From Desulfovibrionales bacterium (GTDB lineage: Bacteria > Desulfobacterota > Desulfovibrionia > Desulfovibrionales > Desulfomicrobiaceae): a DNA stretch of 6,482 nucleotides. A model generated the notes under the pieces. That model searched no databases. It saw only the letters and a list, made by a program, of their open reading frames with translations, and was not told where the DNA came from. Below, one piece after another: positions 1-6,356 of the stretch. The DNA is taken from assembly GCA_012727515.1 (NCBI GenBank), contig JAAYGZ010000437.1, positions 1-6,482 of the forward strand, written 5' to 3'. The translations under genes were made by a program, and so were the position numbers. The first letter of the stretch is position 1; every line of letters begins with the position of its first letter.

Positions 1-22
1 ATTATTAATAATAACAGAATGT

Positions 23-40
23 TGACAATCTTGTTTGTCA
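23..40. repeat. short inverted repeat (6-bp arms, 6-nt loop)
   Basis: TGACAA at 23-28 and TTGTCA at 35-40 are perfect reverse complements separated by 6 nt. The left arm overlaps a TTGACA (22-27) that resembles a -35 box, but no -10 hexamer lies at a suitable distance. The right arm runs into the start of the dispersed repeat at about 37. It could be an operator-like site or chance in AT-rich sequence; arms this short make chance quite possible. Confidence 0.2.
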
Positions 41-120
41 TTCCGACCGAGTGTAACGAGCGGAGGAATCTCAAGATCCCTTCGACAGGCTAAGGGCAGG
101 CTCCTCGACTCCGCTTGCGT
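37..120. repeat. degenerate dispersed intergenic repeat ('GTCATTCCGA ... CCTTCGACAGGCT' type)
   Basis: The stretch begins GTCATTCCGACCGAG, continues through CGGAGGAATCTC, and then has CCCTTCGACAGGCTAAGG, GGCAGGCTC and CTCGACTCCGCTTGCG. These segments match a family of short, imperfectly palindromic intergenic repeats found in many copies in various bacterial genomes. In such repeats a GTCATTCCGA...GGAATCT arm faces a CTCGACTCCGC...-type arm around a CCTTCGACAGGCTCAGGGCAGGCTC core. On the minus strand the core translates to the tell-tale PALSLSKG peptide, which is often misannotated as protein. This copy is imperfect: the core has TAAGG where CAGGG would be typical, and the right-hand GGAATGAC arm is missing or eroded. 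It lies upstream of the DedA-like gene and is not coding. The edges are approximate. Confidence 0.6.
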
Positions 121-225
121 GACCGCACTCTTCGTGCCTTTTGAAGGTACGAGAGGGGAAAAGCAGCACGACCCTGGCGTTGTTTTTCTTGTGGGCCGGG
201 CTGGTTTGCACTATGCGGCCTTGCC

Positions 226-864
226 ATGACATCGCAATCACCCCTGCCCCGCACAGCACACGATTCACCTGCTTCTGGCAATCTGCTGCGCCGCATGTAT
301 GCCTGGACCATGCACTGGGCAGAGACTCCCTATGCTTTGCCAGCCCTGGTAGCGCTTTCGTTTGCAGAAAGCTCCTTTTTTCCCATCCCACCTGATGTGT
401 TGCTGATTGCAATCTGTTTTTCCACGCCACAGCGCTGGGCACGACTTGCCCTGTGGTGCACCGTGGCTTCTGTGACCGGAGGAATGCTTGGCTATGCGCT
501 AGGCTGGGGGTTATGGGATGCGGTAGGCCAGCCTCTTGTGCATTTTTATCACGGCGAGAGCGTGATTGAGACTGTGCAGATCTGGTATCAGGAATATGGT
601 TTTCTGGGCGTGTTTATTGCTGCTGTTACGCCCATTCCATATAAAGTCTTCACCATTGCCTCGGGCATGATGCACTTTGACCTGGGTTTGTTTTTTCTGG
701 CTTCATGCCTGGGCCGGGGCCTGCGGTTTTTTCTTGTGGCAGGGCTGATTCGCTTGTTTGGTAGCCGTATCCGGCCTTTTCTGGAAAAAAACTTTGAGCT
801 GGCGGTCTCTGCGCTGGTTGTTCTGGCTGTACTTGGTTTTGCCGCGCTGAAGCTGATTCACTAG
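226..864 (+). CDS. DedA/YqaA-like membrane protein (VTT/SNARE-associated domain family)
   Basis: A 212-residue inner-membrane protein of the DedA superfamily, closest in style to the YqaA branch. Members are thought to act in lipid or proton-motive-force-linked transport; the substrate here is unknown. Family signatures are visible: an acidic residue followed by FFPIPPDVLL (E48, 51-60), a glycine-rich helix GGMLGYALGWG (85-95), TPIPYKVFTIASG (135-147) and a basic GRGLRF (163-168). Hydrophobic segments lie at about 36-64, 73-99, 125-146, 151-176 and 192-210. The ATG at 226 gives the longest in-frame start after the stop at 142-144, but no good Shine-Dalgarno precedes it. The ATG at 295 (residue 24, just before the conserved part) is an alternative. 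The gene converges on the minus-strand operon and is flanked by a dispersed repeat and a transposase remnant. Its natural-looking end (ALKLIH) gives no sign of truncation. The family call is firm and the exact role is not. Confidence 0.88.
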   Translation: MTSQSPLPRTAHDSPASGNLLRRMYAWTMHWAETPYALPALVALSFAESSFFPIPPDVLLIAICFSTPQRWARLALWCTVASVTGGMLGYALGWGLWDAVGQPLVHFYHGESVIETVQIWYQEYGFLGVFIAAVTPIPYKVFTIASGMMHFDLGLFFLASCLGRGLRFFLVAGLIRLFGSRIRPFLEKNFELAVSALVVLAVLGFAALKLIH

Positions 865-918
865 ACAGTGTAGCCACGAAATAGTTTTTATTCGCTTTTC
901 TGCCATGCTTCACCAACA

Positions 919-924
919 GGGAGG
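919..924 (+). promoter_or_regulatory. strong Shine-Dalgarno of the decayed transposase gene
   Basis: GGGAGG stands 5 nt before the ATG at 930 and is one of the best ribosome binding sites in the window. The frame it serves closes after 18 codons because of frameshifts, so it is a fossil initiation signal. It fixes where the ancestral transposase reading frame began. Confidence 0.5.
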
Positions 925-929
925 CAAAT

Positions 930-1068
930 ATGGCAGAGCGGCACATCAACGACATGATATCTCTGACAAAATCTGGAAAAATTTGAACCTCATTTGCCAG
1001 GGCGACCAGGAGCTTGGGGCGTGTTGGCCCAAGACAATCATCTATTTATCAATGCAGTCTTTTGGATG
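930..1068 (+). pseudogene. IS5-family transposase remnant (N-terminal fragment, frameshifted)
   Basis: Pieces of the N-terminus of an IS5-family transposase (the type with the DUF4096-like N-terminal domain) appear successively in three plus-strand frames. MAERH is read from 930. HDISDKIWKN is read from 953 in a second frame. KFEPHLPGRPGAWGV and then LAQDNHLFINAVFWM are read from 979 to 1068 in a third. Joined together they follow the family pattern of a short helix, 'PxLPGRPG', then 'xxDNRLFxxAVxWxxRTGxPWRDLP'. The second shift lies in an A-run at 977-981 and would be repaired by one added base. Similarity stops right after FWM, where the expected RTGAPWRDLP is replaced by FGELQDI, so the catalytic DDE core is absent. 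I could not identify terminal inverted repeats or a target duplication. It cannot encode an active transposase. The IS subgroup is uncertain. Confidence 0.75.
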
Positions 1069-1077
1069 TTCGGGGAA

Positions 1078-1386
1078 TTACAAGATATTGCGTTCCCGTT
1101 CCAGTTCGGCAGGGTCGGTAAATTTGACGACCCGCACTTTCCGGCTCCGGGGAAATTCTCGTTTCATCATTACCTTGAGTTCTCTGGCTGTTTTTTCCAG
1201 GCTGAGTTCCATAACCTGCTGTTCATAGCCATCTTCACGAATTTCCACTGTATTGGCGTCTTTTCTGATCACAGCTATGCTCCGGTTACGTTTGTAGGAC
1301 AGAAGCATAACCCCGCCCAGCGGCTCGGTTTTCTTCAACATCCGCACTGTGTCGGCAAGAACCGTGTCAATATTTACCAAAGCCAT
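1078..1386 (-). CDS. conserved-looking hypothetical protein, 102 aa
   Basis: I do not recognise a named family. The ATG at 1386 is chosen because AAAGGTG lies about 5 nt upstream and this start avoids overlap with the preceding gene; the open frame continues to 1440 but would run into the pseudouridine synthase. The 102-residue product has no signal peptide, no membrane segment and no cysteine. Its layout suggests a compact alpha/beta fold: a helix at 4-19, strand-like stretches around GGVMLLSYKRNRSIAVIRK (24-42) and TVEIREDGY (46-54), a helix at 63-77, then a basic segment REFPRSRKVRVVKF (76-89) and a charged tail. The basic patch is compatible with nucleic-acid binding, but that is only inference. 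It follows the RluA-type gene by 23 bp and is probably translated from the same message. Its stop codon lies about 10 bp from the transposase fossil. It may be restricted to sulfate-reducing deltaproteobacteria, which I could not check. Confidence 0.72.
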   Translation of the reverse strand: MALVNIDTVLADTVRMLKKTEPLGGVMLLSYKRNRSIAVIRKDANTVEIREDGYEQQVMELSLEKTARELKVMMKREFPRSRKVRVVKFTDPAELERERNIL

Positions 1387-1409
1387 AGCAGCACCTTTTT
1401 TACAGAATA

Positions 1410-2228
1410 CTAGACCCAGTCCGGCCCGGACACAGACCATTCATGCCACAGCCCATCAAAAGGGCAGAAAAATCCCAGGCTCACGGCAACCAGACGCAGT
1501 TCCCCTTTGTCCTGTCCATACCGTGCATCGCCACAAACAGGGTAGCCTGCCAAGGCGGCGTGTCTGCGGATTTGGTGCTTGCGCCCCTGCTCCAGGCGAG
1601 CCGCAAGCAGGGCAATCTGGTGCTGCGCATGAGTGCGCAAAACCTGAAAATGCGTGCAACACGCTTTGCCGTCCAGAGTATCATCCACGCTCAATCTCTC
1701 CCACAGTGGAATACCGCGCACAATGATGTAATATTCTTTATCCAGCTTGCCGTGCCGCACCAGAGCGCTCAGGGCTGCGGCGCTTTTCTGGTCATGGGCC
1801 AGAACCATAAGGCCCGAAGCCTCCCGGTCCAGGCGATGCACAAGATACAAAGGAGACTGACGACCAAGTTTGGTCTGCGCTACCCGTAGCAGACTGCAAT
1901 GATCAGCAAAACGGGTTCCCTGAGAGAGCATTCCGGCTGGTTTGTGCCATACAGACCAGCGCCGGGTGGCCTGCACAAGCTCAGGCTCCTTTGGTATAAG
2001 GGATAGCAACGCTGCATTGTAATTGATTTCCAGCCGATCTCCCACATGGGCCAGGGCCGTGGCCCGGCGTATGCGCACTGCGGATTTTTTGGGCCTGCTC
2101 ATCCATACTCCGCCCTTGGCCATACAGTCTTTGATCCTGGCCTTGGGCAGACTGGTCAGCGCTGCCAAGTGGTCACAGATCAGCCCTGGTTCCTGAACTG
2201 TATGAACGCGAGAAATAACAGTGGTCAT
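1410..2228 (-). CDS. RluA-family pseudouridine synthase
   Basis: A 272-residue enzyme that would isomerise specific uridines in rRNA or tRNA to pseudouridine in the cytoplasm. The signature HRLDREASGL (131-140) holds the catalytic aspartate D134. The later motif RLEQGRKHQIRRHA (211-224) matches the family's 'L-x-TGR-x-HQIR-x-H', and GYPVCGDARYG (228-238) is the usual following segment. The first ~70 residues resemble a degenerate S4 RNA-binding domain (ARIKDCMAKGGVWMS, then HVGDRLEI), as in RluC/RluD-type proteins. The total is shorter than the ~320 residues usual for those. The threonine usual after the catalytic loop (TSG) is alanine (ASG), a tolerated-looking change. The ATG at 2228 follows the dsbD-type stop by 20 bp and has AGGA upstream at somewhat long spacing. 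The target RNA and position cannot be told from the sequence, so no symbol is given. Confidence 0.92.
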   Translation of the reverse strand: MTTVISRVHTVQEPGLICDHLAALTSLPKARIKDCMAKGGVWMSRPKKSAVRIRRATALAHVGDRLEINYNAALLSLIPKEPELVQATRRWSVWHKPAGMLSQGTRFADHCSLLRVAQTKLGRQSPLYLVHRLDREASGLMVLAHDQKSAAALSALVRHGKLDKEYYIIVRGIPLWERLSVDDTLDGKACCTHFQVLRTHAQHQIALLAARLEQGRKHQIRRHAALAGYPVCGDARYGQDKGELRLVAVSLGFFCPFDGLWHEWSVSGPDWV

Positions 2229-2248
2229 GCTCTGCTGGTCCTGTGGGT

Positions 2249-4096
2249 TTAGTGGTCAGACACGTGCAGTTCTGATTTCAGGGCGTCCCGCAGCTGCTCG
2301 CTGGTAAACAGATCGCGCAGAACAAGAGGGCTGTGTGAGCGATTGCGCGGAAAAATAGCCAGGACAGGAATAGACTTGGACCCCAGGCTTTCCAGCAAGG
2401 CCATGAGCTGTGGGTCATGGCGGGTCAGATCCACGCGCATAAGTTTCAGGTCAAAGTCTTGAGCCAGCATTGCGCTTTGTTTGGGGCTGAGCACGGTTTT
2501 TTCCAGAAATTTGCAGTTTGGACACCAATCAGCTGTAAATTCAAGCACCACATTGTCGTTTCCAAGCATCTGCGCAAACTCTGTGGCCTCAAAAGGACGC
2601 CAGGTTTCCACCGAGGGTTGCGGACGAAAAAGAAACAGGGCTGTTCCCGCCACCAGCATGAGTCCTATGCTGCGCAGGGTCCAGCGCCGTGCCGGATGTT
2701 GGTTAAGGGATGTCCACTGGCCCCAGATCCAGGCTGCCAGGCCTATGCTCCAGAGTAAAATAAGCACATCCAGGTACACGCTTGAAGGCAGTAATCCCAG
2801 CAGATACACGCAGGTGCCCAGGAGTAAAAATCCCAGAAAACGCTCTACCTGCACGGTCCAGGCCCCAGCCCTGGGCAACCGGGCGTACAGGCCCGGAAAG
2901 CCAGCCATGAGCACATAGGGCGAGGCCATGCCCAGACCAATACAACTGAGCACAACAGCTATGATCTGGGGCGGCTGCACCAGGGCCCAGGCCAGCACTC
3001 CCCCTAAAAACGGTCCACTGCACGGCGTGGCCAGAATTGTGGCCAGCATACCTGTCATAAAGGATTCTGCGCGTGGATGATGGGGCATTCCGCTCGAACG
3101 ACCTTTGAGATCAATGAGCGGCAGGTCATAGATGCCAAACAGGCTCAGGGCCAGGGCAAAAACCACTGCCGTTAAAACAATAATAGCTGCCGGCTGCTGA
3201 AATATCTGCCCCCAGGCCATGCCTGTTGCCGCAATGGTCAGGGCCAGGACCAGAAAATAAACCATCATGCCCAGAGCAAAAAAGAGGTTATGAGTCCGGA
3301 AAGCCTGGCGCTGGGTTGTGGAAACCCGGTCCACAGTGGGAATAAAAGAGCGCAGTTTCAAGGTAATGACTGGCAGGACACAAGGCATGAAATTAAGAAT
3401 CAATCCGGCCAGAAAGGCCAGGCCAGCAGCCTTGGACAAGGTTTGTACTTCCAGGCCCGGAGCAAAATAACGTGGAGAAAATACCGGCACTGCCCCCAAA
3501 GCCTGGACATCCGTGAGAACTGACTCAGGGCTTAAATCCTGATCCGCATACACGTGCGCACTGTCCACGCCTGGTCTGGCCTGGGTACAAAGTGGCCACC
3601 AGGGTTGTGACGCGGCTGGCAGCACATGATCCAGATCTGGCAATGGAAAAGAAAAAACTTCACGCACCGGATAACAGGTGCGTGCCGAGCAAAGCAGAGC
3701 CTCCAGATGCACCTGGATTTCATCCCCGGCACCAGCAGGCAGCGGTATAAAAAAAGGTGTTTCCCCGGCATATTGAGGAACCAACAGCGTTGGATCAAGG
3801 GGGTCAGGCAAGAGCAGGGCCGGAGCATAGCGCACGGCCAGAGGCCCTGTTTGTATGCTGGCCTGTACTGTGGTCGGCATTCCGGTGGGGCCGGGTTCAT
3901 TTCCATAAACATGCCAGCCCGCATCCGGAGTCAGAAAAAATACCGCCAAAAAGGGATACGCCGGATCATCACCTGCATAGACCTCGAAGCGGGTGCGCAT
4001 GGGCGGTTCATCCTCTACCGCGCCCAGACCAGCCTGCGCCCAACAGACTATGGTCACAAAACAGCAAAGAAATATGTGCAGAATTCGTTTTGTCAT
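2249..4096 (-). CDS. dsbD: thiol:disulfide interchange protein DsbD (cytochrome c biogenesis/thioredoxin-type reductase)
   Basis: An inner-membrane protein of 615 residues that would relay electrons from cytoplasmic thioredoxin to periplasmic thiol proteins. All three expected parts are present. A signal peptide (about 1-26) leads to a periplasmic N-terminal domain with a cysteine pair in LLCSARTCYP (C136, C141). A membrane domain follows with about eight helices (222-246, 270-292, 300-323, 347-371, 375-399, 416-436, 440-459, 473-491); it carries its redox pair in NFMPCVLPV (C239) and ATPCSGPF (C359). A C-terminal thioredoxin-like domain has FTADWCPNCK (C525, C528) and a cis-proline-like SIPVL (575-579). 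Length is normal for DsbD. The ATG at 4096 is preferred, with GGGTG just upstream; a GTG at 4102 would add two residues. It sits 44 bp after the helicase gene and 20 bp before the pseudouridine synthase gene, with no functional link to either. The family is clear; its periplasmic partners (DsbC/G-like, CcmG-like) are not encoded nearby. Confidence 0.93.
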   Translation of the reverse strand: MTKRILHIFLCCFVTIVCWAQAGLGAVEDEPPMRTRFEVYAGDDPAYPFLAVFFLTPDAGWHVYGNEPGPTGMPTTVQASIQTGPLAVRYAPALLLPDPLDPTLLVPQYAGETPFFIPLPAGAGDEIQVHLEALLCSARTCYPVREVFSFPLPDLDHVLPAASQPWWPLCTQARPGVDSAHVYADQDLSPESVLTDVQALGAVPVFSPRYFAPGLEVQTLSKAAGLAFLAGLILNFMPCVLPVITLKLRSFIPTVDRVSTTQRQAFRTHNLFFALGMMVYFLVLALTIAATGMAWGQIFQQPAAIIVLTAVVFALALSLFGIYDLPLIDLKGRSSGMPHHPRAESFMTGMLATILATPCSGPFLGGVLAWALVQPPQIIAVVLSCIGLGMASPYVLMAGFPGLYARLPRAGAWTVQVERFLGFLLLGTCVYLLGLLPSSVYLDVLILLWSIGLAAWIWGQWTSLNQHPARRWTLRSIGLMLVAGTALFLFRPQPSVETWRPFEATEFAQMLGNDNVVLEFTADWCPNCKFLEKTVLSPKQSAMLAQDFDLKLMRVDLTRHDPQLMALLESLGSKSIPVLAIFPRNRSHSPLVLRDLFTSEQLRDALKSELHVSDH

Positions 4097-4140
4097 ACGC
4101 ACCCGCTTTGGATTTGCCTGTGGATATACTGATGTACTGG

Positions 4141-6351
4141 TTATGGCTGCTCCAGCTCAACAAAATCTTCGATAATTAATTTCAGGCCAAACCCAGGAAA
4201 ATTAATCTTATATTTATTCGGCTCTACCCTGGAAACAACTTTACCGCGTCCGAAAATTTTATGCCTGCAATAAGTGCCCTGCACCGGAGTCTGGCCAGAG
4301 CCAGGTGTTGGTGTGTCCACAGCACGGCTTGATCGTGCCGGCATCTGCTCCTGGGGGCGAACCTCTTGCGGGGCTTCATATTCCCTCAGTTCGCGCTGCG
4401 GAGAAGGTGCGGACATGGCCTGCATTGAGGACCGCCGCCCTACACCACCCCCAATCTGTTCCCGAAACGCGGCCACTACTGAGTCTGGAATTTCTTCTAT
4501 AAACGGGCTGACCCGTACCGGCATGGGGCATCCACATTCGCGGCTGTAAATACTTTCCGGCGAAAACAGGATCAGCCGCTCCCTGGCCCTGGTGCAGGCC
4601 ACATAAAAAAGCCGCCGTTCTTCGGCAAAATCTCCAGCATCATTTAAGGCATGGCGCGAGGGGAAACGCTCTTCCACCAGATCAATGACCAGCACAGCGT
4701 CCCATTCCAGCCCCTTGGCTGAATGGACCGTGGACAAGGTAATGGCCTGGCCAGATGCTTCTTCTGCTTCTGGGCTGTCCAGGCTTAAATCCCCCAAAAA
4801 CGAGGTCATGTCGTCATAGCTTAATGCAATCTGCACGAGTTCTTCCAGCCCAGCTTCACGGCGCGGATAATCATCAGGATAGGTTTCGCGCAACACGGGC
4901 AGATAATATTCTAAAATGACTCCAATGGCTGTGCCCGGGCGCATGGTCTGGGTACGCAAGGTGTCTAAAATATCTAATACTTCATTGAGGTTTGCATGTT
5001 TGCGACGCTGGGCCAGCAAAAATGTCTGATCATTGATCATGGCAGCCTGAAAAATTTTCTGTGCTGTTTTAGGACCAATGCCAGGCACAGTGCGTAAAAT
5101 ACGCTGCCAGGCAGGAAAATCAGCCATGTTCTGACTGATGCGCAAACAGGCCAGCACATCCTTAATATGCGCGGCATCGGCAAATTTTATGCCTCCGTAT
5201 TTACGAAAGGCCAGGCCACTTTTAGTCAGCTCCACTTCCACATGATAGGACTGGTATCCGGCCCGAAACAGGACCGCGATTTCATTTAAGGCATAGGTAT
5301 CTGCCAGCTCACGGATAGTTTCTGCCACCAGCCGGGCCTGGGTGCGATCGGAAATGGTCGCTATGTGCTCAGGGTTGTGTTCACTGTCCCGGTCTGAGTA
5401 CAGTTCTTTGGCAAAGGTATCTGTAAAATTCTTTAAGACAGCATTGGTCAGGTGCAAAATAGGCTGGGTTGAGCGATAATTGCGCTCCAGCTTAATAAGC
5501 CGGGCCTGGGGATACATTTTGGGAAAATCAAGGATATTGCGCACATTTGCGCCCCGAAACGCATAAATGGACTGGGCATCATCCCCCACAGCCATAATAT
5601 TGGGCGCGGGATCATCGGGCTGAGTCAGCAAATGCACCAGCCTGGCCTGCACCAGGTTGGTGTCCTGATATTCATCAACCATGATGTGCGATAGCGAGGC
5701 GCTTACTGCTTCACGCACATACGGGTGTTCGCTAAGCAGGCGCTCCAGCAGAAAAAGCAGATCATCATAATCCATGAGTCCGCATTCCTGCTTGATACGC
5801 CCGTATTCTTCACACCAGCGAATAAGATCATCCTCATAGACCTTCAGGTGGTAGGCGTCCTGGTGCAGCACCTGCGCCAAGGACAGCTCTTTGTTGCGGC
5901 TCTTGCTCCACAAGGAGGCAATGGTTGAGCGCTTGGGAAATTTGCGGTCCTTGCGGCCCAGGTCCAGGCGGTCTTTGGCCTGGCCAAAAATTTCTTCCGC
6001 GTCAGCCCGGTCCATGATGCTGGCCCCGCGCTCAAAGCCCAGCACCGTGGCATACTGCTTGAGCAGGCTATAGGCAAAGCCATGAAATGTTCCACCGCGC
6101 ACAGCGCCAAGTCTGCTGTGGCCCAGCACATGCTGGACGCGTTCAAGCATCTGGTTGGATGCTTTGCGCGTAAAGGTCAGCAAAAGAATTTCTTCGGGCC
6201 GTACCCCGCGTTCAACCAGATGAGCCAGGCGATAGACAATGGTGCGGGTTTTGCCTGAACCTGCCCCGGCAATGACCAGCACCGGGCCATCCACAGTGGT
6301 CACAGCCTCAAGCTGGGCCGGGTTTAAGTCAGCCTGATAGGTGATATGCAT
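4141..6351 (-). CDS. uvrD: UvrD/PcrA/Rep-type superfamily 1 ATP-dependent DNA helicase
   Basis: A 736-residue 3'-5' helicase of the UvrD/PcrA group, which unwinds DNA in excision and mismatch repair and removes proteins or stalled polymerase from DNA. Every superfamily 1A motif can be read: Q motif LNPAQLEAV (9-17), Walker A AGAGSGKT (28-35), Ia LLLTFTRKAS (56-65), Ib GGTFHGFA (86-93), Walker B DEYQDTN (226-232), III GDDAQSIYAFRGA (256-268), IV LERNYRST (288-295), V TLSTVHSAKGLEWD (538-551) and VI EERRLFYVACTRARE (577-591). A helix-hairpin-helix-like VPGIGPKTAQKI (422-433) lies in the 2B region. A low-complexity, probably disordered linker (about 628-690) leads to a C-terminal Tudor-like domain (698-733, KIFGRGKV...FPGFGLK), which in PcrA/UvrD contacts RNA polymerase. 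Length agrees with PcrA (~724). The ATG at 6351 has GGTG 8 nt upstream, inside the end of the preceding gene, suggesting translational coupling. UvrD, PcrA and Rep are hard to separate by eye; the Tudor-like tail argues against Rep. Confidence 0.94.
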   Translation of the reverse strand: MHITYQADLNPAQLEAVTTVDGPVLVIAGAGSGKTRTIVYRLAHLVERGVRPEEILLLTFTRKASNQMLERVQHVLGHSRLGAVRGGTFHGFAYSLLKQYATVLGFERGASIMDRADAEEIFGQAKDRLDLGRKDRKFPKRSTIASLWSKSRNKELSLAQVLHQDAYHLKVYEDDLIRWCEEYGRIKQECGLMDYDDLLFLLERLLSEHPYVREAVSASLSHIMVDEYQDTNLVQARLVHLLTQPDDPAPNIMAVGDDAQSIYAFRGANVRNILDFPKMYPQARLIKLERNYRSTQPILHLTNAVLKNFTDTFAKELYSDRDSEHNPEHIATISDRTQARLVAETIRELADTYALNEIAVLFRAGYQSYHVEVELTKSGLAFRKYGGIKFADAAHIKDVLACLRISQNMADFPAWQRILRTVPGIGPKTAQKIFQAAMINDQTFLLAQRRKHANLNEVLDILDTLRTQTMRPGTAIGVILEYYLPVLRETYPDDYPRREAGLEELVQIALSYDDMTSFLGDLSLDSPEAEEASGQAITLSTVHSAKGLEWDAVLVIDLVEERFPSRHALNDAGDFAEERRLFYVACTRARERLILFSPESIYSRECGCPMPVRVSPFIEEIPDSVVAAFREQIGGGVGRRSSMQAMSAPSPQRELREYEAPQEVRPQEQMPARSSRAVDTPTPGSGQTPVQGTYCRHKIFGRGKVVSRVEPNKYKINFPGFGLKLIIEDFVELEQP

Positions 6352-6356
6352 AGATT

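Larger units (their letters stand above)
865..1077. other. convergent intergenic region between the DedA-like gene and the minus-strand operon
   Basis: Apart from the transposase fossil (930-1068), this gap holds no gene. A weak AT-rich hairpin candidate (CGAA...TTCG, about 876-893) followed by CTTTT could help end transcription of the DedA-like gene, but the stem is short and has a bulge. No strong GC stem with a T-run is visible for either of the two converging transcripts. Confidence 0.35.

Noticed and set aside
22..57. TTGACA at 22-27 as the -35 box of a promoter for the DedA-like gene
   Set aside because: No -10-like hexamer is found 15-19 bp downstream; the nearest TGTAAC (52-57) is about 24 bp away and lies in the dispersed repeat.
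35..229. Plus-strand open frame of 64 codons before the DedA-like gene
   Set aside because: It translates the repeat and low-information sequence, has no ribosome binding site and resembles no known protein.
71..442. Minus-strand open frame of 123 codons ending in EPALSLSKGS
   Set aside because: It is antisense to the DedA-like gene and its tail is the translated dispersed repeat, a classic false protein.
1013..1033. Hairpin CTTGGG ... CCCAAG as a possible terminator of either converging transcript
   Set aside because: It has a 6-bp stem with a 9-nt loop, no T-run follows on either strand, and it lies within the transposase coding remnant (GAWGVLAQ), which explains the sequence.
905..1413. 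Plus-strand open frames (905-1228 and 994-1413) read as intact genes
   Set aside because: Only short internal parts match a transposase; the rest is antisense to the small minus-strand gene, so they are a fossil plus shadow reading.
1387..1440. Upstream 18-codon extension of the 102-residue protein
   Set aside because: It would overlap the end of the pseudouridine synthase gene, while the ATG at 1386 has a well-placed AAAGGTG.
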